Notes under the pieces: model-generated
What the model was told of the DNA's origin: nothing
Seen by the model: only the letters and a program-made list of their open reading frames with translations
Database searches by the model: none
Program-made: the position numbers and the translations under genes
Part shown: positions 10,961-22,329 of the stretch, one piece after another
Layout of the letters: each line of letters starts with the position of its first letter
Position numbering within the stretch: the first letter of the stretch is position 1
From: Chrysopilus asiliformis
Taxonomy: Eukaryota; Arthropoda; Insecta; Diptera; Rhagionidae
DNA length: 64,000 bases
NCBI GenBank assembly: GCA_964034945.1
Contig: OZ035962.1
Location: 16,053,388 to 16,117,387, forward strand
Direction: 5' to 3'

Positions 10961-12183
10961 AATGTATCCACCGCAATTTATTAATATAATATACTATTTT
11001 GCTTCTAGTTAAACACAAGCCAATACGTTAATATTTACTTCAAATATAATAGTATACTTTGAGGCTTTCACAAAAATTAGATTTGTACATTGCATACCTG
11101 TTCAGTTGACTTAACGAAGCTTGATTAACATTGGTACCTACCATAAAAATTATGGGAAAGTTTCTTAAGTTTCTTAAGTCATTTAAACTTTCTGTCGCTA
11201 AATTACAACATTATTAACAGTTTGCAACAAAATTGAGGGAGAAAATTCACCAAATGTGTATCACAGCTACTTTTTTCTCCTTAATTAACTCTTCTCTTAA
11301 TTTTTGCGAAAAAAAAACGAAGCATTCAATTATATGATGCGAATATGTTACCATTATGCTAGACTATATATACGAGTAAGTGTAGATTTATCGACAAGTT
11401 TTTGCTATGCGCTCCCTTCTTTTGATTTTATGTTTTTATTACGATTGCAGAGTGCGGCTGAGGGCTGTGCACATTCTGTGCCAAACTGTTAACCTTTAAT
11501 GGGTTTCTTGTGGGGTCGTAAATTTCCCGGCACACCGCTAAATTTTCCCAATGCTAAACCGTTTACCTTCGTTATGTTGAATGTGCCGTTAAGAATTTTC
11601 GTACCTTATGATTAGAGCATTCAATCCCGGGTACCCGAAACCCGGGTACCCGGGAATCCCGGCCATTTTCTGGAACCGAAAACCGGGTTTGAATTGGGTA
11701 AAATTACCCGGTTTTCGGTGCTGAAAGCAAGCAATTTCTCACATGCTAAAATATCAAAATACTGTTCGTTCGCTGCTGAATATATACGAAATACATATTT
11801 GTAAGTACATATTTCTGTTAATAATAACTGTAAATTAAAAGATTAATGCAAAATTAAGCCATCCGATTACATTTTCTTTACAAAGTCTCTTTAAAACAAC
11901 GACAATATAATAGATTTATATGCGCTCACAGAAAATATTAAATTTCCTGTAAAGTTAAAATGGTTTTTTATGTATAGGCAGGGAACAACTATTATATAGA
12001 ATGGAAAATAAGACCTTTCCTCATTAACTTCCACTAGAGTAAGCACTACACTATAGAAATTGGTTTTGTTGTCTTACACAGGGACTACATTAGGTTTTAT
12101 TTCTGGTATACTAGCTGGTTCACCAAAAATAATAGCCTACTAGTTTTTTTTTGCGTGGGCCAATTCAGGTATGACATTTCAGT

Positions 12184-12411
12184 ATGATTTTGAATTTTGA
12201 CATGTCGTTAAACGGCGAACAGAAAATTAAAATTGCCAAAATATTGGCTTTAAAATGTTTGGAGGAAGAAGAACTTTTGATAAATTTGAAAAAACGAAGA
12301 CAATATTGGGTAAATCCCTTTTTAGCATTACGGGATAAATATGATATCGAAGCTAAATATGATATACGAACGAATTCCTTTCATTTTCTTTTTCACACTT
12401 TCCACAGTTAA
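12184..12411 (+). pseudogene. Harbinger transposase, N-terminal fragment
   Basis: Of the 75 codons in the frame, only about residues 1-57 belong to the transposase. Residues 38-51 (RRQYWVNPFLALRD) match the conserved R-R-x-x-W-V-x-P-x-L-x-x-R block near the start of HARBI1-like transposases, preceded by an E/L-rich helix. The DDE catalytic domain is missing. From about residue 58 the frame runs backwards through the facing MADF gene, so those residues are meaningless. The deletion joins the two genes near 12348-12360, where AAATATGATAT occurs twice (12337-12347 and 12356-12366). Met1 and Met7 are both possible starts. Confidence 0.8.
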
Positions 12412-12561
12412 ACTCAATTCTTTGGCAATATTTTCCCATGCTCTTTTTTTCAAATCAATTCTTCGATAATTATTTGATTTTGAATTCCACAACCATTCTT
12501 TTTCGCGAAAAATATTTATCAATTTAATAATTTCGCTCCGTGAAAATTTCGTTTCCGCCAT
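12328..12561 (-). pseudogene. Harbinger-associated MADF/Myb-like DNA-binding protein, truncated
   Basis: Read from the ATG at 12561 (MAETKFSRSEIIKLINIF at the start). The frame stays open further upstream but there runs into subterminal repeat sequence, so this Met is the likely start. The remaining roughly 65 true residues form a MADF/trihelix-type domain: leucine-rich helix 1, the LW-N-x-x-x-x-x-Y-R block, A-W-x-x-I-A and a basic K-K-K-M-K-G-I-R-S-Y helix. Harbinger elements encode such a protein beside the transposase; it binds the subterminal repeats and helps transposase function. The C terminus is lost at the deletion junction. Gene order (converging with the transposase) fits the family. 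Confidence 0.82.
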
Positions 12562-13151
12562 TTTAATCAATTGAAATGTCAAAATCTGGAGTGATATTCC
12601 ATAACTTGCTTCAAGCGTTTGTTTCGAGTTAGAAGAAAAAGTAAAGTTACGGAATTCCACTCCTGGTATACCAGCGCTGTCTACGAAAATGGTATACCAA
12701 TGCGGTCTTACCAGAAAAACTGGTAAACCAGATTGGTCCACACAGGCTTTTTAGCGACCAATTTTGCTGGTATACCAGAAATAAAAGCTAATGTAGTCCC
12801 TGTGTTACTTCTCCTTTCTGCTGTCATACACTCGATGAAAAAAAATCAAATATGATGTTTTCTTATAATGCCACCCACAGTCATTCAAAATGTGAATTTT
12901 TTAACTGTAATTTTCGGATGTACGCTTCCAACGCAAAAAATTTTGTTAGAGCTTTCCTTTCTATAATAGTAATTGTTCCGTGGTATAGGTTTAAATTTAA
13001 TGTCGCAATTGCAATTTTTTACTGGTAATTTCTTATTTTTTCTTTACATTTTCAGCACCGGTTCCAGAACCGGGTACCCGGTTCTCGAAGATTCTAGCAC
13101 CGAAACCCGGTTCCTTAAAATTGTCTCGGTGCTGAATGCTATACTTATGAT

Positions 13152-14861
13152 ATACGAACATTTTACCTCTGACCTTTTTTCAATTGACATAATTTGCACA
13201 AAAAGTTACAATTTTGTCGATTACAATACGGTAACATTGTATTCGGTTTGATTGTTTGGAGATACACTAAACGTGCTAAAAGGTATTAGAGGTTATCCTA
13301 GATATAGAGATAGCATTAAGATTTATGTCGCAAAATAATCATCATACAAGGTAAAATTTATTGTATTTTGAGTGTTGCGGATGTCTTCCATGTAACAAAA
13401 GTAGTATTTGACATTAAATGAATTGAGTGTTAAAAATCACTAAAGATGATAAATTTAAGGCAATTTGTTTTTTAAACTTTAATAAATCATATTAATGTGG
13501 GAATTTTTTCTCAATAATCTTTAGTATAAGGGACTGAGAATATCTTATGTAGAGCGGCATTTTCTTGAAGTTGAAATTTAAATGTCTTGAAGTAAAAAGC
13601 AATCTAAATAATGTATGAACTAGAAAAACAAATCATGGCAATAAAAATACTATTGATTAGGTATATTTAATATCCTCAATCTTTTATAAATTAACGACAT
13701 TCGGTGATTTAAAAATCTAACACGATGAATTTTCTCATGTAAGAAAATATAACATAAGAAAATTCAATTTAAATACAATATTATTCAAATTCAAATTCAA
13801 ACGATCAAATGAAAGGGGTGACTGATTTCAACCCCTCGATTTAAAATTGTAGTACAGCCCAAACACCTAAAATTGGGCCATAATTTGTAATGTTGGCTCT
13901 TTTGTCGCTGAATACAACTGTTGGTAAACAATTTCATTAAATGTTGTCAAACATAATGTCAAACCCGATCGTAAATATTTACCATAAGTCAACAAAAATT
14001 ATGATTTTAGTGGTTCATTTGAATACAATTTTAATATTTGCATTCTTTAAAGATGTCGTTTTTTTAATCTCTCGCCTTTCATATTGTTTGATTGTTGGAC
14101 TTCTTGGATTCTGTGTTTAATCAGTTAAAAAATAGTTATGAGGAGATTTTTTTTGACGTTTGTAATTCGATATAATGGCATAGACTTTTAGGTTTTCATA
14201 TGTAAATGATTAAAAGTCAAAAATTTTCGAGGCTATTTTTATAATTCTGGGTAACTGAGTACACAATTAAACATTTCTGCCGACGTCAATTAGTTTTATT
14301 ACTAAGCGCTTGATAGAACTTTACTTGGAATCATAGACGGATATGGTGCTGGATTTTATCTTTAAATTTTTGGGTTATTCAGTTTTTGAGTGTTTACCGA
14401 TTTGATAAAATCCTTCGTAATACTTGTATGTATGAACTTGACCTACTGTAACTGATGACGATAGTGAACAAAACCTAAGAAAAATGATTTTACATACATA
14501 ACTGATTTATAGTTCAAAATCCAGTGGGACCACTCCTTCCTCCTCCCTCGCCGCATATAAATAAGATATCTAAATTATTTGACGATTGGACCCTGCCAAT
14601 TGTAGCTTTTCTAATGTTTATTTCCACATTTATGCTCAAGAACCGACATTTTTTTTACAAACCGAAACAATATTCACGATTCGAGGCGTTTGTGCAATTC
14701 AAAAGTAAATAGTTTATTAAACGAGACGTTCACAAACCGAGGCGTTCACGAACCGCAGCTCGACTGAACAAACACTTTTAAAAATACGTTAAGAAATTGG
14801 ATATTTTTCACCGCTAAGCAGTGCATGTTGATTGCATAAATTTCCAAATTTGATATATTTA
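13152..14861. other. AT-rich stretch with one mini-me fragment
   Basis: Nothing recognised apart from about 14480-14565, a short piece of a mini-me subunit (ATCCAGTGGGACCACTCC). Confidence 0.55.
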
Positions 14862-15379
14862 CTAGAATTTGCACCCGGCTTCGCCCGGCTAAAAGCGTGA
14901 ACAGAAAAAAAACTTAGGAAAACTAAATTCAGTTGGTTAAAAATTAGGTAGCCTGCATGCTGTTCGTTAGTTTTTTCGCTTCGGAAAATGATTAACAAAC
15001 TAACAAAAAATTCCAGCACTTGCATTCGGTATTATTTTACCCCCCCTCCGCTTACTCCCCCCACCTCTCGGGCTACTTTTTAATGGGTCTGTGTTGGGGC
15101 TGGACCCCCGACGAACATCTATGCCAAATTTCAGGCCAATCGGTTCAGTAGTTTCCTCGCGAAAGAGTAACATAGAAGGAAAACTAAGTTTCTATATGAC
15201 TTTACCCCCTCCCCTTACTCCCCCCACCCCTCGCGCTACTTTTCCGTAAAATGTTGGAACCAGAACTACCACAGACACTCATGCCAAATTTCAAGTCAAT
15301 CGGTTCAGCCGTTTTTGCGTGAAAGAGGAACAGACAGACAGACAGACAGACACCAACTCATTTTTATATATTAGTATGA
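14862..15379 (-). mobile_element. Non-autonomous Helitron, 518 bp, minus orientation
   Basis: On the minus strand it begins A|TCATACTAATATATAAAAA (end at 15379) and finishes with a GC-rich stem-loop (GCCGGGCGAAGCCGGGT) followed by GCAAATTCTAG|T (14862). A TC start, CTRR end with an upstream hairpin and insertion between A and T with no duplication are the Helitron signature. The interior is a tandem duplication of about 145 bp (two 'CTTACTCCCCCCACC' blocks and two 'aaatttcaxgxcaatcggttcag' blocks) plus a short GACA run at 15333-15353. Confidence 0.8.
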
Positions 15380-17695
15380 TGATATTAGTATGATATGTCA
15401 ATTGCATGTTCTTCTAAAATTAATTGCTGCGTCGAAAAAAAAATAATGAAAGGGTTCTCTATTTTTAAACATCCAAAAAAACCATATTCTATTTGTTCCG
15501 AACACGTTTTCCGTATTACAGGATAATAATACGAGAAGAAAAGATGCTAAATGAAAATTCACGAAATCAGATGAATTAATTTAAACCAAAGTAGATGTGT
15601 GTCTGTGTGTCTGTTGCTGCATAATTTTTATACGAGTATAAAAAGCAATAATTTATTATAAATTCAAATTAAAAACCATTTTGTATCCCCCTTAAGCTAT
15701 AGATGTTCAAAAGCACAATTCACCGAGATTAAGTACTCGACTATAACCAGACATCATTTCATCTCCAGTCTTCTGGATAATGTTGTAACTTTAAGGATTC
15801 AGGTCTCAGGACTGTTCAAGGTAATGGGAGGCACTACATAAGACTAAATAAAAAGCGAAGAGGGTGAAAAGCCAGAAACATTCATACCAGGGGGCAAAAA
15901 AGAATCCAAATCCGTATCAAAGCCGAAAAAAATCATATCAGCCACTCTCCCTTAAACTATGTGTATTTGAGTTTATTTGTATATATTTTTATATGCATGT
16001 AGATTGGTAGGTACTTTATGCGTTTATGTATTAATGGGATTTTGGTTGGAGACCACAATTTTTGTAGCGATGTGTTAGCAAAATGGATGAAAGAAAAAGG
16101 GATGAAAACGACGACGATGAGAAGGTATCCAGGAGTAGGTTTAGTACAAAAGTATAGAAAACAGGAAAAAAAAATATTTTTTTTTCTGGTGCGGCGATTT
16201 TTCCTCGAAGCTAGAAGTGTGCTATTATTCAGGCCGATCGGAGCTGTCATTTGCACACATCCGCATATAATTCTTTTCCCATTTCTGTACTTTGTGTACA
16301 TTCATTGGATGGCGATAGCTTTGCTGGAACTCTATCCCGGTCCAACATACCGAAATTTAGACAACGAGAGTGGGAACCACCGCAGTTTCTTTAAGGGGAG
16401 GCTGGGGTAAGTATGCTACCGACAGTATTAAATATTTTTACGAAAAATCTGCGATAACTTCTATACGGAAAAACGGTATGAAACGTAAGCGTTTGGGTCG
16501 TACATAAACATGAGGTATGGAAGGACTACAGCATAACTATGCGCTTCATACAGGAGACTTTATATACGGATGCGATGCGGGTTCATTTCGTTGGATTATA
16601 ATTCGTGTTTCGTATTTACAACTTTTCTAGTGGTTCTGTCCTGGAAAAATTATTCTCCTTTTATGCGATTATGTGCCATCAACAAGGATTTTTTATTGCT
16701 TCATGGGTAAAATACAAAGAAATATAAGGATTATAATTCAAGATAGTTTATTGTTGTGAAAAAATTAGATTAGAAATGTTAATTCGAAAGACTTGATTGC
16801 TCTTTTCTGGCGATGATGAATATTTTGCAACAAAATTCCATTTATTTGTTAACCTTTAGGTGGAGTTGGTATGTCGATGGAGGTTTTTTAGGCCAAACTC
16901 AGCATTTTGCAAATAAAAACTCGTCTAAAGAACTTTTAAGCAGTTTTTTCTTTGCGATGGAATTAATTTTTGTAAAGATTTTTTGCGTTATGTTGTGCAT
17001 AAAAGTTTTTGAAACATTCTTAATTTATGACAATGTTTTTCTGAACAAAAATCAAAGAAAAACTAATGCTAACATTTTTAAAGAATAATTTGGTTTTGAA
17101 AATGATGAATTTAATATTAAGAATACTCAAATTAATTTCTCCTTAATTAACCAAAAAAAATAATGTTAAATTCAAATACGAACAAAAGGGCGTCAGCTTT
17201 AAAGTAGATATAGTATAGTATTGATTTCACGGTTTTGTTAATGTAAAAAAACTGTCAATTAAAAAAACTTTGGCATAAGACAAGATAAACTAACCCGTAA
17301 TAACTATGTAAAATTTCAAAGAATTCGGTTGGCCTCGCTTTGAGAAAAAATGCGAGTTGCTCTACGGGATTTTTTTGTCTGCGGCGCATTTTTTGAAGAA
17401 AACTACTCCTAGTTCAAACACTATTTAAAAAAAATCGCCTGTGGCGTATTTTAACAATTTTAGTACTATTTTTTAGACTGTGTTGCTGTTCGTTGAAATC
17501 ATTTCGCCGCTTCCTGTTAAAAAGATTTAGCTTGCGGCACATTTCTGTTAATTGCCCCACTTAAAATTCTTGATTTTCGTCGAAGTCGAGTTTTTTTAGA
17601 AAAAAATACAGAATTTTTCTATGTTGGTTTGGCTCTGTCCGGTTTCGCAACTGACGAAGATGAAATTATTAAGTTGAAATTTTCAAATTTTTGTA
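15380..17695. other. AT-rich stretch, nothing recognised
   Basis: Two overlapping frames near 15957-16410 (114 and 130 codons on opposite strands) show no domain. Around 17330-17560 the phrase 'gcggcgcat' recurs three times as a weak short repeat. Confidence 0.5.
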
Positions 17696-17790
17696 AGGGG
17701 TGATTTTTTAGAGTGATAGAATTTTCGATCGGCAGCACTGTTTTTTAATAGATGATTTAAAGTTCTATCACTCTAAAAAGTCACCTTTTT
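17696..17790. mobile_element. 95-bp Tc1/mariner-type MITE
   Basis: The ends are AGGGGTGATTTTTTAGAGTG and the complement of AAGGTGACTTTTTAGAGTG, about 27 bp with a few mismatches. TA lies at 17694-17695 and again at 17791-17792. The GGTGA-T/C-TTTTTAGAG terminus resembles Tc1-like ends of insects. Confidence 0.65.
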
Positions 17791-17960
17791 TATAGAATTC
17801 GTTTTTCCGGTTTAGCTATCCTTCCTCTATTTCCCCTTCCCCTTCCACTCTGTAACAGTGTCTCGGAATGATTCACAATAAATATGGTCACCCTACAGAA
17901 AAGGATAATGAAGTCACGAATCTTCACTAACGCCAGTTCACATATAACCATATCAAACAT

Positions 17961-18011
17961 TTTTCTGGATTTTTTTTAGTATCTACTTCGAACTAAAAAA
18001 AATCCAGAAAA
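17961..18011. repeat. Perfect 20-bp-arm hairpin
   Basis: TTTTCTGGATTTTTTTTAGT at 17961-17980 and its exact reverse complement at 17992-18011 around an 11-bp loop. Function unknown. It is followed by purines, not a T-run, so there is no sign of a terminator. Confidence 0.85.
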
Positions 18012-19012
18012 GGAAAAAAGATAAATTCAAACATCAATCAACTAACCTCAATTTTTTTCCTATTCCCTGATAAATAATTAAATTATTCTTTCATTTAGAG
18101 TGGAAAAATGTTAATAGCCAGAGGCAGATTGTAATGCTTACACGCCTGTCTGATTCGACACCAATTAACAAGCTTTTAAATATACCTTGGAGTCATTTCC
18201 GTGGTTCGCATTTTCTTTTCAAATTATAGAAGTCCAATAAAAAGAACTCAACCACTTGAAAGTCTTTTGATTTTCATTTTTTTATATCTCAGACAATCAT
18301 GTGAAATGTCCTTTCAAGTACATAGTTTGAAATCTTCTGAAATTGGAAATCCTATGTGGGAAAAAATATTTTAAAGTCCCTTGAATGAAAGGACATAACA
18401 AACACAAAACATACAAGCAACCCTTAGAACATAAACCTGTATGTGACATTTTTGGCTAAAGGGAATTTACCTTTTTTGCGGTCAGCCGTCAACTTTCACT
18501 CGTCTGGTGTTGGGGACTTTGAAATTGGTCAAAGGTGTTAAAACACTTTTACTTTTATCCCAAGATCAAAGTGTTGAAATTGATTTTTAGCAATTTATGG
18601 CGTTTTTCATAGAAGAATCTTTGATCCATGTCTAAAAATTTTATTGAAGATTTTCAAAAATTTGGTTGTTAATGTTGTTGTTTTTTTTTAAAGCACAAGA
18701 TTTTGTTATAATTTTTAAGTCGTTTGAATGCGGGATTTATTTTATTTTTTTTTGGAAATGGCTCCAGCTCTGAAATTGTTTGGTTTTAACTTAACAGAAT
18801 TTTTTGTCTGATGTAAAAAATTCCGTTTCCATAAAATACACGTTTTTTCGAATTAAATAGAGTGACTGTAACCAGCTTTTAATTTATAAAAAACTGCCAT
18901 GAGTATTACTTTAAATATACAATAAAATCTACCTTTAATATACCGGAACTGTAAATTAGGTATATACCTGTAAGTTATATAGCTGTAAATTTTATTAATT
19001 ATAAAAAAAAAA
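18012..19012. other. AT-rich stretch, nothing recognised
   Basis: No coding signal or element end seen. Confidence 0.5.
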
Positions 19013-19057
19013 CTAAGGGCTTCGCCCCTGACCTCTTCGAGGTCCAACCCCTACCCA

Positions 19058-19632
19058 CACTCTCGAAAAAATGGAGTCGATTACGCACCGAAAGGGAGTT
19101 TGAGGGAGTCCATCACCTATTGGAGAAAATCGAGCACCGGGCTAGGAGTTCACAACAATTCCTTATGGGTGTTAATTTTTAACAATTTTTCGGTGTTAAA
19201 CCAAACTTATTACCAAGAAAAAAACCTCCCAAATTCTCTTTTTTTGCAAGCATTTGAGATGTTTTGAGTTTTTTTTCGTGTTTCCAAAGTTAATATTGAC
19301 TTGTTAAAAACTTTTCTTGCATGTCTCTGCCGGGACTCGAACACGGGACCTCTCGAATTGTAAACCATTTGCCTTCCCAATAGGCTGTTGAAGCCAATTG
19401 GCAAGCCTCTTCTAAACGTGAACACCCTTTACAATTAAATAACTCCTAAAAGGGGATGTAGTGAATTTTTGACTCCTTTTCGGAGTTCATTTAAAATTTA
19501 GGTCAAAACGGTGTTAAATTGAATATTTAGCTCCGTAAAATACAAATGTAAAAATAACTCCGCGCTACGGTGTTAAACTTTTAGCTATGTTTTCAGGCGG
19601 AGTTAATTCGTCCCCGGATTTTTTCGAGAGTG
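19058..19632. mobile_element. CACTCTCG-ended TIR element, copy 1 (575 bp)
   Basis: Inverted ends CACTCTCGAAAAAAT / ATTTTTTCGAGAGTG. The flanks are CA on both sides (19056-19057 and 19633-19634). It is nearly identical over its whole length to 40011-40592, which has TA on both sides, so the target duplication is 2 bp. The interior repeats 'ggtgttaa' and 'aactcc/ggagtt' motifs and holds a tRNA-like core on the minus strand. No transposase. The superfamily is not settled. Confidence 0.85.
19322..19396 (-). ncRNA. tRNA-like (Pol III A/B-box) core of the TIR element
   Basis: On the minus strand an A-box-like AGCCTATTGGGAAGGC (a D-arm with GCC/GGC stem) is followed at normal spacing by a B-box-like GTGTTCGAGTCCCGG forming a T-arm (4 of 5 pairs, TTCGAGT loop). 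A T-run lies about 15 nt downstream. The anticodon-loop position reads TTTACAA. Anticodon and acceptor stems pair poorly, so this is tRNA-derived, not a working tRNA. The same sequence is kept in copy 2. Confidence 0.5.
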
Positions 19633-20169
19633 CAGGGGTCGGCTTTCAGCCTCTCGGTCCCCGTCGGTTAGCCGTCAACACTTTCCTCGGCATGATGCCC
19701 TGCACTAAACTACTTCAAAATACTTTTAAATTATAAAATATAAATAATATTCATTGAAAGTTACAAGATAAATAAAAATATTACGCAAATAAAGCCGAAA
19801 CAACCAATTTTACAACAAATTGATACTTGGCAATTCGATCTAAATTTGTACCTGTTATAAGCGAATTTTTTGACCATATCGTTTTCAGAAATTGGAAATT
19901 GGAGAATTGTGCAAAAGTTCTGATATCTTTATGGCATCAATAGAAACAATCTCTAAAATTTTCATCTAGTCATTCTAACGTATTTTGTTAGTAGTTGTTG
20001 ATGGTTTAATGGTATATGAGCTAGCAAGGATTTGATGGAGAACCTTGGTCAACTTATGAACTGAAACACACTCCGTCACGCCAGTAAGCGCCCCTGAAAA
20101 TTTCATCCAAATCGGCTCAGTGGTTCTCGAGTTTTACGCGAACAGACAGACACACAAATCTATTATAGA

Positions 20170-21474
20170 TATAATAGACAAACCCATTAAAAAAGTAACA
20201 TAGCTTACAGAATTGGCCACTTTTTCTTACCAGAGAAGATCTTTCAGCAGATTTGCTTCGATGTAAAAATTTTCCCTTACCCAAACGTTCATTTTTTTCT
20301 ATTTTTATTGACCTTTTAGTGCTTTCTAGCATATTCCGACCCAAGTCGCATACGATTCAATAAGAAAGCATAGCAAATCGCGTCGCGCACGACTATTAGT
20401 CTCACGTGTAAATGCCTTGTAAGAATAAAGGAAGTAATTTGATAAATTAAATCCTTAGATCAGTTTTAAATTATTATAAAATTCCTAAAAATCTAGTAAT
20501 TATTATTTATATAACTGTTTGTTAAATAGTGTTCATAGTTTTTTAGGAATCTTAGAAAAATTCCTTCAACTTATTTACATAGTTATGCCATCCGCTTTCT
20601 GTTAATTAGTCGATTTAATAGACTTGTTATTGGTCTGAAATCAATGAAATTTTGATTTGTTTTGTAACAGAATCAAGTGCGGAAGAAATCGATGAAATAA
20701 ATCGTTTGTAACAAACTCACATCTTAATAGTCTTTAGTATTATGAAAACACAGAATTCTTCAAGTGCAATTTATTCTGTATAACTTACTTTGCTAAAATA
20801 TGTTACAATACGTTGCTTTTTTTTTAATTTCACACTTAACATTTTTCTAATCATGTGTAGATTAATTAAAAGTTGGCTATTAAGTGACTTTATGTAAACT
20901 TATTCAAACAATGTTATTCAGTTTTACTCTCTTAGTTGAGAGAATTTAACAAAATAATTGAAATTGCATAATGAAAGAAATATGAACTGACAACTTTCAG
21001 TTTTGCCATGAAATTTTGTAAATTTCATGTAATTTTGACATTGAAACTTTGGATAAGACATGAAAACGTGTAAAAATCACAAGTAAAATAGTGCAAATGC
21101 AAAACTAACAACATGTCAAGTTCACATGAAAACACAAGAAATAATGTTGGGTGAAAATTGTAGGACATATCCTGTCAAACTGAAGTATGTTTTTTAAATA
21201 GAGAGCCAGGGTTGCGTTATTCAGTATCCATTTCGACAGCGCAGTTAATGTTGCCGCGTTTTGAAATGCCCGAGTAAAGTTTACTTTCCTCAACTCAACT
21301 CTCTACTTTCCTCAACTAAACTCTCGAGCAAAGTTGAAAAAGTTAACCTTGACAGCTCAAAAGTTAACCTTAACCGGAATATCAGAACGCGAGTAAAATT
21401 TACTTTGCGTTAGCAGTGTGTATTTTGCGGTGGTGAAACAGGCCCTAAATGAAATTAACTATTTTGTAATTGAA
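20170..21474. other. AT-rich stretch; possible degraded MITE at about 21200-21435
   Basis: At 21250-21400 'aaagtttactttcctcaact' and 'tcaactctc' phrases repeat, and the right side ends GGTGAAACAGGCCC. The left partner is too weak to call an element. Confidence 0.4.
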
Positions 21475-22265
21475 ATTAACTATTTTAGTTATAGTTAGGG
21501 TGACCATATTTATTTTGGGTCAAGCCAGGACAAGATGAGAGGAAGGTAGGGGCAGGGGGGTTGTGAGAGGATGACTGAAACACACATTTAAGACTTAACC
21601 TTCATCCGTCCCTCAAAAAAAATCACACTAAAGTTCCTCGGGTCTTTTTTGACCCATAAAGGTTTAGTGTATACAAAAATCAAAAAACGAGTTTTTTTAT
21701 ATTTTTCGAAATTTTTACAACATACAACAACATATGATAACCCAAAAGATTTATATATTGTTCTAATGAACTCTCCCCGAAAATAGCGGTCAAAAAACTT
21801 CATACAAAAATTGAGAAATATGGCAGTTGAGTTTTTCCCAATTGACATCCAACAAAATCGGTTTCTTATACCCGAGAAATCACCCCGTTCGGTCAAAGAT
21901 TTTAGATCCGTATTCTAGATATAGTTTACAAACACTAACTAATATAATATAATATGACTAAATTAAACATTTCTTATACGAATAACTGCCTTGGGTCATT
22001 TTAGACCCGAAGGTCTTTAGTGTGACTATTTTTGTAGCAGTGTAACGGGTAATCGGAAGTTGCCAAATTTTTGCATACTGCTAGTTATATAAGGCAAAGT
22101 AAAAAAATTTCAGGCTCGTATTATAAATACTTTTAAAGGTACAAGGAAACTAATTTCTGTTTGGGTCAAATTAGACCCGAGGGACGGAAGAAGGTTAAGG
22201 GGGAAAATAAAACTTAATTTAGATGAAAACTGAGGAAAAACAATTAAGAAATGTGAGCCACATGG
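21475..22265. repeat. GGTGACCATA-repeat, split by a piggyBac-type MITE
   Basis: The flanks 21475-21595 and 22199-22265 together align with 24250-24436 ('aactattttagttatagttagg', 'accatatttattttgggtcaa', 'gaggaaggtagggg', 'gaaaactgaggaaaaa', 'aattaagaaatgtg'). The copy at 24250 lacks the insertion. A possible right end (TATGGCCACC) lies near 22310-22320. Confidence 0.7.
21599..22194. mobile_element. piggyBac-type MITE, 596 bp
   Basis: TTAA at 21595-21598 and 22195-22198. Ends CCTTCATCCGTCCCTC and the complement of CCTTCTTCCGTCCCTC (one mismatch). Inside, GGGTCTxxxxTGACCC-type motifs occur near both ends ('cgggtctttttgaccc', 'gggtcaaattagaccc') and 'cactaaag' / 'ctttagtgtg' are mirrored. The paralogous repeat at 24250-24436 gives an empty site, confirming the edges. 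The minus-strand frame at 21588-21896 crosses the end of the element and has no known domain. Confidence 0.88.
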
Positions 22266-22329
22266 GACAACACGACTAAATCCGGAACTGTCACGGCCAT
22301 TCCGGGATGTATGGCCACCATAGTTTTAG

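Larger units (their letters stand above)
12077..12804. mobile_element. PIF/Harbinger element, internally deleted, nested in the hAT element
   Basis: TTA at 12074-12076 and 12805-12807 flanks inverted ends of about 39 bp with two mismatches, beginning CACAGGGACTACATTAG. Subterminal copies of TGGTATACCA-like palindromes repeat at the right end. The 3-bp TWA duplication and the two kinds of coding remnant (transposase and MADF protein, converging) are the hallmarks of PIF/Harbinger. At 728 bp it is far shorter than an autonomous copy (several kb). Confidence 0.92.
11613..13143. mobile_element. hAT-type element, host of a nested Harbinger
   Basis: CTTATGAT occurs directly outside both ends (11605-11612 and 13144-13151), an 8-bp duplication typical of hAT. 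The inverted ends are TAGAGCATTCA / TGAATGCTATA. Subterminal regions are rich in CCCGGGTACCCGG-type and GGTTTCGGTGC motifs. Without the 728-bp insertion and its TTA duplication the element would be about 800 bp. No transposase (for example a dimerisation domain) is left, so it is non-autonomous. Confidence 0.85.
19013..20169 (-). mobile_element. Probable Helitron interrupted by a TIR element
   Basis: On the minus strand the right edge reads A|TCTATAATAGATTTGTGTG followed by a short GTCTGTCTG and the AACCACTGAGCCGATTTGG block, like other Helitron 5' ends here. At the left, a GC-rich hairpin (GGGGCGAAGCCC) is followed by TTAG|T. This departs from CTRR by one base and lacks the usual spacer, so the 3' end is tentative. 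Removing 19058-19632 leaves about 580 bp. Confidence 0.45.

Noticed and set aside
16018..16410. 130-codon plus frame overlapping a 114-codon minus frame
   Set aside because: Opposite-strand open frames in the same place with no domain in either.
19210..19425. Minus-strand frame shared by the two CACTCTCG elements as a conserved protein
   Set aside because: It reads through the tRNA-like core. The conservation is at the DNA level because the two copies are young.
21200..21435. MITE ending GGTGAAACAGGCCC
   Set aside because: The presumed left end matches at only about half of the positions and no target duplication is seen.
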